This document shows, piece by piece, positions 7,382 to 14,580 of a DNA stretch of 37,830 bases. The translations under genes and the position numbers were made by a program. Origin of the DNA: Alphaproteobacteria bacterium (GTDB lineage: Bacteria > Pseudomonadota > Alphaproteobacteria > Rhizobiales > OSC116); the NCBI GenBank assembly GCA_002400495.2, contig NVQL02000025.1, positions 1-37,830 on the forward strand, read 5' to 3'. The number at the start of each line of letters is the position of its first letter. Position 1 is the stretch's first letter. A model generated the notes under the pieces. That model was not told where the DNA came from, ran no database searches, and worked only from the letters and a program-made list of their open reading frames with translations.

Positions 7382-7414
7382 ATCATGAATACTTGATGTG
7401 TTGATGAGAGTCAA
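7382..7414 (-). promoter_or_regulatory. arsR promoter with overlapping operator
   Basis: On the minus strand, TTGACT (7414-7409), a 17-bp spacer and TATTCA (7391-7386) make a sigma-70-type promoter. An imperfect 16-bp palindrome ATCAAG...CATGAT (7382-7397) covers the -10 box. Outer ATCA/TGAT arms match what ArsR operators usually show. Binding here would block RNA polymerase, giving autoregulation of arsR-aquaporin. Confidence 0.65.
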
Positions 7415-7456
7415 TGAAAATTAGAATTTATTCTGTTTGATAAAACAAATTTCGGA

Positions 7457-7783
7457 TTATATAAGAGAAAATCCTAATGCTAAATTTACAAAGTCTTTAA
7501 TGTCTTTCAATACCGCATTTACTAATTTCTGTACCGCCGATACTACTAAGACATTTGTCATAGCTATAGTTGAGATTAGATTGTTTTTTGCTAATTGAAA
7601 AAGTAACTTTGCACCGTTTTTTGACATTTCTTTACTTGCAACAGCTGCAGCAATATCTTTTATTCGACTTGCTAGAACCTTTAACTCGTGGGTAACAGAT
7701 ATTTTGATCTCTGACCATTTGTCGCCAGCAATACTTGTTGCGGTGGCGATGAGTCTTTTGATTAATTCTTCGATGTTTTCCAT
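7457..7783 (-). CDS. Unknown small helical protein of three-gene cassette
   Basis: 108 aa with no signal peptide. It is rich in A, I, K and L in an amphipathic helical pattern, and the C-terminal half is more hydrophobic (about residues 65-90 and the last 10). No cysteine and no recognised motif. The start at 7783 has AGGGAAA upstream. It is the last gene of the unit 9753-7457, 24 bp after the lipoprotein gene. It could associate with the inner membrane or with the lipoprotein. Confidence 0.6.
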   Translation of the reverse strand: MENIEELIKRLIATATSIAGDKWSEIKISVTHELKVLASRIKDIAAAVASKEMSKNGAKLLFQLAKNNLISTIAMTNVLVVSAVQKLVNAVLKDIKDFVNLALGFSLI

Positions 7784-7807
7784 TTTATTTCCCTTCTGTT
7801 GGTTTGG

Positions 7808-8416
7808 TTATAGACCTTTTTTGGATAATTCTGCTTTTAGAGCGATACGTATACCATCCTGTATTATGGCTTTGAATATATCTGCAGAAGCTTTTGTCAG
7901 AAAAATTTCTTCCTTATGAAATTTTTGTATAATTAAGTTATTAGCCGCCACTACTTTAATGGTAATGGTGGTGCAGCTGCCGAGGCTTAAATCAAATTTT
8001 TGAGTATCTTTTGGGTCTAATAATTTTGATAAGCCTGAATCGAAATTGAATTTCTCTTCCAACAAGGTAATGGGTTGAATGGCAGTGTTTGCGAGTATTG
8101 ACATTGAAGCATTTATTGTTTTAGACGCAAAACAATTTCCACTTGGATCGGCGGCTTCTGCTTGTACAACTAGATTTGCTAGAATTGCATTGGACGATGC
8201 ATAATATTCTTGTACTGATCCGTTTGCATAGTTGCCAGAAATTTTAGTCTTCTTTGTATTCATAATTTCAATGAATTCACCAACTGATACGTGATATTGA
8301 TTTAGAGTGCTTTCTATGTTGCTATCAAATTCTGCAACGAATCTTAGAGTTGAACATCCACTTAGAGCAAAAAATAGTAGCGGAATAATAATTGAGTTTA
8401 GTTTAAAAATTTTCAT
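7808..8416 (-). CDS. Predicted lipoprotein of unknown function
   Basis: About 202 aa from the ATG at 8416, where GGGGAAG provides a ribosome binding site; an in-frame ATG at 8428 would sit on top of it. A signal peptide ends in the lipobox LSGC (about residues 17-20), so the mature protein should be lipidated on cysteine and held in the inner or outer membrane. Two more cysteines in the mature part could pair. It is the middle gene of a three-gene cassette, 20 bp after the 438-aa exported protein gene. I do not recognise the family. Confidence 0.65.
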   Translation of the reverse strand: MKIFKLNSIIIPLLFFALSGCSTLRFVAEFDSNIESTLNQYHVSVGEFIEIMNTKKTKISGNYANGSVQEYYASSNAILANLVVQAEAADPSGNCFASKTINASMSILANTAIQPITLLEEKFNFDSGLSKLLDPKDTQKFDLSLGSCTTITIKVVAANNLIIQKFHKEEIFLTKASADIFKAIIQDGIRIALKAELSKKGL

Positions 8417-8436
8417 GTGCTTCCCCAAAGTTTGAG

Positions 8437-9753
8437 TTAAACGTCTGATTTTTTCTTAGGTCGCTTAATACAGTTAATTGCATCTCCAGCGCCTTGAAAT
8501 CTTGCTAAATTCGCAATAATAAGCTCGGCAGCAGCGAATGATAAGCTGCCATCACCTTGAGTGAGATGATCAAGGAGGATGAAATATTCTTTTTTGCAAG
8601 AATATACAGGATGCTTATCGGTTTCACTGACCCAAAGACCAATGCTAGTTGCGGATTTGAGTGTTAATCTACCGTCACCTTTTCCATGAATGTCATCATC
8701 TCTAGCGATGATTTCTGAGCTGTTGATGTCTATGCAATTTTCATTGTAGTATTTGTTTTCCCACGCTTCAAAAAATCGTAGAATTTTCCCACTGGGTGCT
8801 TTTTGGGTATAGCGATGGGCAGTGAATTTTAGTTTGGCGGGGTAGTGGGTATCATTTGAATATGATGCAGTGACGCCTAGCTTTAGCTTGAATATTGCGA
8901 AAAATTTACTTGAATCAATGCCACCGTTACCATCGATTGTTTTTTTTATATCTATTGTTTGATTACATTTTTTTGTTTCTACGAGATTATTGTTTGCTAA
9001 TTGTTTTTTTAAATTTTCTATTGTTATTTCTGAAATATTCCAATTGCTAACAGCAGAAATAAGGTCATCTACTAATTCTCCGTCGAATACCGGTCTTATC
9101 AAATTAAAAGCTTCGGGTTTCATGATATCTGCGCCGTTAATTACGGTGAAGTGGCTTTCGTGAGAGGAATCGACATGAACTTCTGTTGGTTCCGTGAAAT
9201 TGGTTTTTTTCGTGCTGGGGTCAACAATCATTGTGAAATCGTTTACCCCACGTTCACCCACAACTTTATATATTTCAGATGTGGTGTAGTCTAATATAAT
9301 GGCGCCAGATTTTGTAGTTAATTTTCCTGCTTGTTGAACAATTGCGAAAAGGCCTTTTTGAGAATTGAATTTGAAATAGTGATCATTCTTTTTTGAATGA
9401 ATATTTGTATGTACATGAACGTAAATCCCTAGGCCATTTTGTGTAACTGCAAAACACCAGATTACATTATTTCTATCTGGCTCACATAGCTTTGTGAGTG
9501 TAATAATTTGACCAGCAGGTAAATAAACACTTCGGTGGCTTAATGATATTTTTTCTTTGGTGATGGTGGCTAAACGGGCACTGCCGCTTTTAGTTAGCCT
9601 TTTTCCAGTTACGGGGATTGCTTTTTCGTTATAAATTACAGGATCATACTTAATGTTATTTTGATTGGCGTAGGCAGTATAATTACCAAATAATGATGTT
9701 AATGCAATCGTAATAATACTCAGTAATTTCAATTTTATATTTAGTATTGGCAT
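8437..9753 (-). CDS. Large exported protein of unknown function
   Basis: 438 aa. Residues 1-29 form a signal peptide with an AYA-N type cleavage site. The mature protein is polar, with beta-rich looking stretches and paired cysteines (about residues 91 and 100, then one near 262 and several in the last third). No catalytic motif is apparent. The ribosome binding site is weak. It heads a compact unit with a lipoprotein and a small helical protein (gaps of 20-24 bp), so the three products probably act together at the envelope. The AT-rich composition resembles the accessory left end more than the neighbouring metabolic genes. Confidence 0.6.
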   Translation of the reverse strand: MPILNIKLKLLSIITIALTSLFGNYTAYANQNNIKYDPVIYNEKAIPVTGKRLTKSGSARLATITKEKISLSHRSVYLPAGQIITLTKLCEPDRNNVIWCFAVTQNGLGIYVHVHTNIHSKKNDHYFKFNSQKGLFAIVQQAGKLTTKSGAIILDYTTSEIYKVVGERGVNDFTMIVDPSTKKTNFTEPTEVHVDSSHESHFTVINGADIMKPEAFNLIRPVFDGELVDDLISAVSNWNISEITIENLKKQLANNNLVETKKCNQTIDIKKTIDGNGGIDSSKFFAIFKLKLGVTASYSNDTHYPAKLKFTAHRYTQKAPSGKILRFFEAWENKYYNENCIDINSSEIIARDDDIHGKGDGRLTLKSATSIGLWVSETDKHPVYSCKKEYFILLDHLTQGDGSLSFAAAELIIANLARFQGAGDAINCIKRPKKKSDV

Positions 9754-9886
9754 GGTGTTATCATGAATATAATTTCTTTTAATGTAAATATGCGTTAAAT
9801 ACTATGTGATAATATGAATTAGTCAATCTAAAAATTACGCCTGAGCTAGGGTGTGGTGTGTTTTTCTGCTATAGTGGGTCTTGTTC

Positions 9887-10687
9887 TCACCTATTTAAAG
9901 CATTGATATATCTGTTGATGCAGTGTTGGACGATTGTTTGGGCGTTGGCTAGGATATGGCCGCCGAATGGGCCGTATAGGCGTTCGAAATTGAAGTTTTC
10001 TAGCCGTTGGTCGATGGTTTTGACTTTGTGGGCGGGGAGGGGGATGACATTGGGGAAGCTGTGCATGAAGGTGGCTTGGTTGTTGACGGAGTAGACTGTG
10101 TCTGCGCCGAAAAGGATGCCTTTGCCATCGGTTGCGCCGCGCCAATGTAAGACGCATGAGCCATCGAAATGGCCGCCGCAATTGATGATGGTTAGGTCAT
10201 CTTCTAAATTGAGCGTGTCGCCTTGCCAGAATAGGATGTTATCGGACATATCTTGCACCCAGTGCTTATCGGCATGGTGGATATAGATGGGGATGTTGCC
10301 GAAAGTGGCGCTCCAACAGGCGGCATTTGAATAGAAATGCGGATGTGAGATGACGATGGCTTTAAGGCCGCCCATGGCTTGGATTTTATCGACCCACTGA
10401 TCGCTGATTAGGGGGACGCAATCCCATAAATAGTTGCCGTTTTGGGTTTGAATTAGATAGGCATCTTGGCCGATGCCGCATTTGAAACTGGTGGGTAGGG
10501 AGTGTAGATTGGGTTCGATTTTTGTCCATTTTGTTTCGTGTTTGTTGTAATGCTCGGCTAAGATGAGCCATTCTTGGCCTGTTTCGGGTACGTTTTGGCG
10601 GTCATCTTCGCAGATTGGGCATATGGTGGGGACGGAGTGGCTGCTTGATTGTTGGACGCCGCAGGCCTTGCAGGTGTATTTGGTCAT
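9887..10687 (-). CDS. MBL-fold hydrolase with N-terminal zinc ribbon
   Basis: 266 aa. The first 30 residues hold a rubredoxin-like zinc ribbon (CKAC at 6-9 and CPIC at about 23-26). The rest is a metallo-beta-lactamase fold with SHPHFYSN in the HxHxxxx position of the first metal motif, a GGHFDGSCVL segment for the second histidine and GADTVY for the bridging aspartate. The usual HxHxDH is degenerate (H-P-H-F-Y-S), so metal binding may be altered. The start has AAAGGG at good spacing. It lies downstream of dps-ahpC on the same strand, which might make it part of the peroxide response. The substrate is unknown. Confidence 0.78.
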   Translation of the reverse strand: MTKYTCKACGVQQSSSHSVPTICPICEDDRQNVPETGQEWLILAEHYNKHETKWTKIEPNLHSLPTSFKCGIGQDAYLIQTQNGNYLWDCVPLISDQWVDKIQAMGGLKAIVISHPHFYSNAACWSATFGNIPIYIHHADKHWVQDMSDNILFWQGDTLNLEDDLTIINCGGHFDGSCVLHWRGATDGKGILFGADTVYSVNNQATFMHSFPNVIPLPAHKVKTIDQRLENFNFERLYGPFGGHILANAQTIVQHCINRYINALNR

Positions 10688-10797
10688 TTGAAAACCCTTT
10701 AAATATTGGAGAAAGATATATGGCGCGGAAGCTCGAGATATTGCGGCATATGATATTGTGATTGTTCGATATGCAGCAGGTATTCGCGATGGGTTAT

Positions 10798-10842
10798 TTA
10801 CCTATCGGGGAGGGAGGTGAATAATCTGATTAGTCGTGCCAT
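10798..10842 (-). CDS. Possible 14-codon small ORF after ahpC
   Basis: ATG at 10842 with a perfectly spaced GGAG upstream opens a frame ending at TAA 10798 (product MARLIRLFTSLPDR). It begins 23 bp after the ahpC stop and lies between ahpC and the MBL gene on the same strand. The basic peptide may be a real microprotein, a leader peptide, or a degraded start of a longer gene. Evidence is only the start signal. Confidence 0.25.
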   Translation of the reverse strand: MARLIRLFTSLPDR

Positions 10843-10865
10843 TGTCTTTCTCCATTTTTTAAAGT

Positions 10866-11423
10866 TTATGCGGTGGCTGGGTTTATGACATCGTCGCCTT
10901 TATTCCAATTACAGGCGCATAGCTCGTCGGTTTGCAGGGCGTCTAATACGCGCAGCACTTCATCGGGATTGCGGCCTACATTGCCATCGTTGACCATGAT
11001 GAAGCGGATGATGCCGTTGGGGTCGACTATGTATGTGGCGCGTTGTGCGACGCCGTCATCGCCTAGAATGCCTAGAGCTGAGGTTAGTTCGCGTTTGACA
11101 TCGGCCAGCATGGGGAATGGTAGATCGCGCAGTTCGGCTTGGTGTTTGCGCCATGCCCAGTGGACGTGTTCACTATCGACACTGCCAGTTAGCACTTGGG
11201 TGTCGCGGAGGGCGAAATCTTCATTTAGATCACCGAAAGCGGCGATTTCTGTGGGGCAGACGAAGGTGAAATCTTTGGGGTAAAAGAAGATGACTTGCCA
11301 TTTACCTGCATATGTTTTGTCGCTAATGTCGATGAAGACATTGTCGATGTTGATGTCATCTAGCGGCAATGCTGCCACTGCTGTTACATTATATTCTGGG
11401 AATTTTTGACCTAATCCTAACAT
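10866..11423 (-). CDS. ahpC: Alkyl hydroperoxide reductase AhpC (2-Cys peroxiredoxin)
   Basis: 185 aa from the ATG at 11423, which has AGGAG upstream; the longer frame would run into dps. The peroxidatic site is DFTFVCPTEI with C56, and the resolving side is the DELCACNW block with C169 and C171. These features resemble the AhpC type that uses a disulfide partner such as AhpD or thioredoxin-like proteins. It reduces hydrogen peroxide and organic hydroperoxides. It lies 26 bp after dps and opposite oxyR, so it is almost certainly an OxyR-activated gene. No AhpF or AhpD is in the window. Confidence 0.92.
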   Translation of the reverse strand: MLGLGQKFPEYNVTAVAALPLDDINIDNVFIDISDKTYAGKWQVIFFYPKDFTFVCPTEIAAFGDLNEDFALRDTQVLTGSVDSEHVHWAWRKHQAELRDLPFPMLADVKRELTSALGILGDDGVAQRATYIVDPNGIIRFIMVNDGNVGRNPDEVLRVLDALQTDELCACNWNKGDDVINPATA

Positions 11424-11449
11424 TTTTTTCTCCTGTTTTTTGTTAGCTA

Positions 11450-11899
11450 TTATTTGTTGAGGCTGTTGAGCATCCACAAAGTTTTTTCGTGAATTTGAAG
11501 GCGGGCAAGGCAGACATCTGAAGTGACTTCATCATGGTTTTGTTGCGCGACGGTGAGGGCTTGATTTAGGCTGTTGATGAGTGTTTGGTGGCCTGTGACC
11601 AAGTTGGCAATCATATCTTTGGCGTTTGGCACGGTATCATCTTGCTCAATTTGGCTGGTTTTGACCATTTTTGCGTGATTGAGCGGGGCATAGGCGCCGA
11701 GGGCGCGGATGCGCTCGGCAATTTCGTCTATCGCTGCCCACATTTCGGTGTAATGCTGTTCGAACATGGTGTGCAGGGTGTGGAAATGCATACCTTCGAC
11801 ATTCCAGTGATAGCTGTGGGTTTTGAAATAGAGGCTATAGGTGTTGGCCAATATGTTGTTGAGTTGTTGAACCACGATGTCTTGATTGTTATGGGGCAT
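11450..11899 (-). CDS. dps: Dps, DNA-protecting ferritin-like protein
   Basis: 149 aa, somewhat short of E. coli Dps. The conserved ferroxidase region is clear: THSYHWNVEG (H31), then FHTLHTMFEQHYTEMWAAIDEIAERIRALG with H43, D58 and E62, residues that form the intersubunit iron site. It assembles as a dodecamer that stores iron using peroxide and shields DNA. AGGAG precedes the start. It is divergent from oxyR across a 97-bp AT-rich region and cotranscribed with ahpC, a classical peroxide-defence arrangement. Confidence 0.92.
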   Translation of the reverse strand: MPHNNQDIVVQQLNNILANTYSLYFKTHSYHWNVEGMHFHTLHTMFEQHYTEMWAAIDEIAERIRALGAYAPLNHAKMVKTSQIEQDDTVPNAKDMIANLVTGHQTLINSLNQALTVAQQNHDEVTSDVCLARLQIHEKTLWMLNSLNK

Positions 11900-11940
11900 T
11901 TTTTTCTCCTGTTATTTGTTGATTAGATGATAGGTTGTTT

Positions 11941-11980
11941 ATTATGATAAATAAAATATATTGATTTTATCATTATGATA
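11941..11980. promoter_or_regulatory. dps-oxyR divergent control region, possible OxyR site
   Basis: Within the 97-bp gap, ATTATGATA occurs twice in direct orientation 31 bp apart (11941-11949 and 11972-11980), about three helical turns. ATGATAAA (11944-11951) and TTTATCAT (11966-11973) also form an inverted repeat. Spaced AT-rich half sites like these fit binding of an OxyR tetramer. The assignment is from position and symmetry only. Confidence 0.45.
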
Positions 11981-11996
11981 TATTATATTTATCGTT

Positions 11997-12863
11997 ATGA
12001 ACTTACGTGAATTAGAATATTTAGTGGCGGTGGCGCAATTTAGGCATTTTGGCAAGGCAGCGGCGCATTGCAATGTGAGCCAGCCTGCGTTGAGCATTCA
12101 GCTTAAGAAACTTGAGCAAGAGCTGGGCGTTGACTTGTTTGAGCGCAATAATAAGCGGGTGCTTATCACGCCGATGGGGGTGAAAATAACCATGCGGGCG
12201 CGGATGATCTTGCAGCAAGCGGCGGATTTAAAGCAATTTGCAGCGGGGGCGAGTGATATATTTGGAGGTGAGTTGAAGTTGGGGGCTTTTCCGACTTTGG
12301 CGCCTTATTATCTGCCGTTGATTGTGCCTAAGATTATGCAAGAATTGCCTGACATTAAGTTATTATTGGTTGAAGATAAAACCGATATATTGGTTGATAA
12401 ATTGCAAAAGGGTGAGATTGATTGTGCGTTTATGGCTTTGCCTGTTGAGGCGGAGAATTTGGATTATCTGCATTTATTTGATGATGAATTTTATGTGGCG
12501 GTATCGGCTAACCATGAATGGGCGGGGCGGGATGAAATTGCGGTTGATGAGTTGCAGGATAAGAGCTTGCTATTGCTTGAAGAGGGGCATTGTATGCGGC
12601 AGAATGCATTGGACGTTTGCAATTTGCATGGGGCGCGAGAAACGCAGGAATTTAGAGCCACCAGCCTTGAGACTTTGCGCCAAATGGTTGGCATTGGGGC
12701 GGGTATTACGTTAATGCCTAAGCTTGCGATGCAAGCGAATGATGGTTTGAAATATATAAGATTTAGTGGGGCGGCGCCTGTGCGGCGTATTGCTCTGGTG
12801 TGGCGCAAAACCACGCATAAGCGTGAGTTGTTTGAGAAATTGATTGAAATTTTTAAGGGTTGA
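11997..12863 (+). CDS. oxyR: OxyR, LysR-family peroxide sensor
   Basis: 288 aa LysR-type regulator. An N-terminal HTH (about residues 1-60, AHCNVSQPALSIQLKKLE) is followed by a substrate-binding-like effector domain. The redox switch is intact: GHCMRQNALDVC places cysteines at 199 and 208, the same numbers as in E. coli OxyR, followed by the conserved FRATSLETLRQMV segment. Peroxide forms the 199-208 disulfide and activates target promoters. It is divergent from dps-ahpC, which are its likely first targets. Confidence 0.94.
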   Translation: MNLRELEYLVAVAQFRHFGKAAAHCNVSQPALSIQLKKLEQELGVDLFERNNKRVLITPMGVKITMRARMILQQAADLKQFAAGASDIFGGELKLGAFPTLAPYYLPLIVPKIMQELPDIKLLLVEDKTDILVDKLQKGEIDCAFMALPVEAENLDYLHLFDDEFYVAVSANHEWAGRDEIAVDELQDKSLLLLEEGHCMRQNALDVCNLHGARETQEFRATSLETLRQMVGIGAGITLMPKLAMQANDGLKYIRFSGAAPVRRIALVWRKTTHKRELFEKLIEIFKG

Positions 12864-12877
12864 TAGTGCGCTGATGG

Positions 12878-13033
12878 TTAAGTCGAAACGCCTAAACCGA
12901 CGCCGAGAATGATGAAAATACTGCGGAAACCGTATTTTGCGGCATGACCCAAAACGATGAGCACATTTGGCCCTGGTGAAAAGGTGATGCCGATATAAGC
13001 CACGCAAAATATAAACCAGAGCGATGAATCCAT
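12878..13033 (-). pseudogene. Truncated LysE/RhtB-family exporter gene
   Basis: A 51-codon frame from ATG 13033, with AAGGAAG upstream, to TAA 12878. Its product has the hallmark N-terminus of the LysE/RhtB amino-acid exporter family: a first membrane segment, then ITFSPGPNVLIVLGHAAKYG, then the start of the second membrane segment. Family members are about 205 aa, and here the reading stops in TM2, 15 bp from the oxyR stop. The rest of the gene has been lost, so this is a remnant. It differs in sequence from the complete LysE protein at 18070-18684. Confidence 0.75.
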
Positions 13034-13252
13034 TTATTCTTCCTTTATATAACGGGAATGAGTATGGCGTATTTTATTGATGTTAGCTATTGAATATTTT
13101 GCCTTGCGCGAGCAGCCAATGGTAGAATTTTTGGGCAATGATGGTCAATATTGATGGTAAGATATTCACAAGGGGTGCCAAAGCTTAGAAAGGTTGTAGC
13201 CACAGATAACCGACTCGGTGTAAGCATTGAGAGAAAAATTTACGGGGTGTCT
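13034..13252. other. Gap upstream of thymidine kinase
   Basis: 219 bp between the lysE remnant and the chosen tdk start. The tdk frame is open back to 13151, but the translated sequence before 13253 does not resemble thymidine kinases. No hairpin or RNA gene is recognised. It should contain the tdk promoter. Confidence 0.3.
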
Positions 13253-13837
13253 GTGGCAAAATTATATTTTAGTTTTAGTGCAATGAATGCGGGGAAATCG
13301 ACCAGCTTGTTGCAAGCGGCGTATAATTATATTGAGCGCGGGATGAAGGTTGAGCTTTATACCGCTGCGTTTGATGACCGTGCGGGTGTGGGCAATATAG
13401 CCTCGCGCATTGGTTTGGAGAGCAAAGCTAAAACTTATGATGCTGAGACTGACCTTTATGCTGATACGAAGGCGGGGCAGGCTGAGGCGGCGATTGATTG
13501 TATATTGGTTGATGAGGCGCAGTTTTTGAGTGAAGCTCAGGTGTGGCAGTTGGCAAAAGTGGCTGATGAATTGCGGATTCCTGTGATGTGTTATGGGTTG
13601 CGGACGGATTTTCAGGGGAAATTATTCCCCGGGTCGGCGGTTTTGTTGGCGATTGCTGATAATTTGCGTGAAATTAAGACGATTTGTTGGTGTGGGCGTA
13701 AGGCATCTATGGTGTTGCGGTTGGATGCTGATGGCGTGCCAATTGTTGAAGGTGATCAGGTGGTGATTGGGGGCGAGGATTCATATGTGTCTGTTTGCCG
13801 CCGTCACTGGAGTGAAAAGAAACCTACGGGGGAATGA
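13253..13837 (+). CDS. tdk: Thymidine kinase
   Basis: 194 aa when started at the GTG at 13253, which gives the standard N-terminus (V)AKLYFSFSAMNAGKST; an ATG at 13151 would add 34 unrelated residues. The P-loop is SAMNAGKST (about residues 9-17), the Walker B region is DEAQFLS, and the zinc site is the CWCG plus CRRHW pairs. It phosphorylates thymidine to dTMP in the salvage pathway. It is a TK1-type enzyme of normal bacterial length. It ends at the start of the Rid-family gene, with which it is cotranscribed. Confidence 0.92.
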   Translation: MAKLYFSFSAMNAGKSTSLLQAAYNYIERGMKVELYTAAFDDRAGVGNIASRIGLESKAKTYDAETDLYADTKAGQAEAAIDCILVDEAQFLSEAQVWQLAKVADELRIPVMCYGLRTDFQGKLFPGSAVLLAIADNLREIKTICWCGRKASMVLRLDADGVPIVEGDQVVIGGEDSYVSVCRRHWSEKKPTGE

Positions 13838-13839
13838 AT

Positions 13840-14220
13840 ATGACGAAGGAACTAATTAGCACGGGCTCGCCGATGGAAAAGAAGGCGGGTTATAGCCGTG
13901 CGGTGGTGCAGGGTGACTGGGTGTTTGTATCGGGCACGACAGGGTTTAATTATGAGACTATGATTATGCCTGAAAGTTTGGCGGAGCAGATACATAATTG
14001 TTTTAAGACGATTAATGAGACTTTGGCAAAGGCTGACGCGACGCTGGCTGATGTGGTGCGGGTGAATTATGTGGCGACCAAGCAGGAATATGTTGAAGAA
14101 TGTTTTGAGATTTTTGGGCCGTATTTTGGCGACATTCGGCCTGCGGCGATGATGATAATTTCTGACTTGGTATCTGATGATATGAAGATTGAAATTGAAG
14201 TGACGGCGTTTAAGGGCTAG
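13840..14220 (+). CDS. Rid (YjgF/YER057c/UK114) family protein
   Basis: About 126 aa from the ATG at 13840, 6 bp after GGGGGA; an ATG at 13834 overlaps the tdk stop. The Rid fold is recognised by VFVSGTTGF, the central helix segment and the closing MKIEIEVTAF. In RidA an arginine binding the imine carboxylate lies about 13 residues before KIEIE. Here that position is occupied by Ala/Met, and the nearest arginine is in DIRPAAMM, slightly displaced. It may therefore belong to a Rid subgroup without the typical 2-aminoacrylate deaminase activity. It overlaps the convergent Ada-like gene by 4 bp. Confidence 0.85.
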   Translation: MTKELISTGSPMEKKAGYSRAVVQGDWVFVSGTTGFNYETMIMPESLAEQIHNCFKTINETLAKADATLADVVRVNYVATKQEYVEECFEIFGPYFGDIRPAAMMIISDLVSDDMKIEIEVTAFKG

Positions 14221-14483
14221 TCGGTTTTTGCAGAATTGTTGTTTAAATAGGCTTGGCGCATGCAATTGCCGCAGGGGCGGTAGCCGCAGGCGATTGCATC
14301 TTGTTCGGATTTAAAGAATACGCGGTTTTTGCGTTTCATGCGTTTGCCAGATTTGCATTTTAGGGTGCCGTATATTTTTAGGTTTTTATTGCCGCCTATG
14401 GTGATGGCTTGGCTTTGGATTAGATCGGCTATTTGTTGGTTGGTAAAATAGGCATGATGGTAGATTTTGGCTGGTTGCGTCAT
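14217..14483 (-). CDS. Ada-type metal-binding domain protein
   Basis: 88 aa, essentially one Ada zinc-binding domain (PF02805 type): IYGTLKCKSGKRM, then VFFKSEQDAIACGYRPCGNCMR. In E. coli Ada four cysteines (38, 42, 69, 72) bind zinc and Cys38 accepts methyl groups from phosphotriesters. Here the first cysteine and the later CxxC pair are present, but the Cys42 position (four after the first cysteine) is a lysine. There is no AraC or methyltransferase domain attached. It is probably a stand-alone zinc or DNA-binding protein and not a full DNA-repair regulator. AGGAG lies 11 bases before the start. Confidence 0.75.
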   Translation of the reverse strand: MTQPAKIYHHAYFTNQQIADLIQSQAITIGGNKNLKIYGTLKCKSGKRMKRKNRVFFKSEQDAIACGYRPCGNCMRQAYLNNNSAKTD

Positions 14484-14580
14484 GGAAAATGGCTCCTAGC
14501 ATATTGATGTGATGAGCTGCTCACATTGGGAATAAACTAACATATTTGGGACAATGTGAGCAGCTTCATGTTTGTTTTTC

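Noticed and set aside
9858..10094. Plus-strand 78-codon frame opposite the MBL gene
   Set aside because: It is antisense to a gene with clear motifs and has no ribosome binding site.
12711..13007. 98-codon minus-strand frame behind oxyR
   Set aside because: It overlaps oxyR and is out of frame with the recognisable LysE-family fragment, which explains the region better.
13151..13252. Longer thymidine kinase starting at 13151
   Set aside because: The extra 34 residues do not match the family, while the GTG at 13253 gives the usual N-terminus and length.
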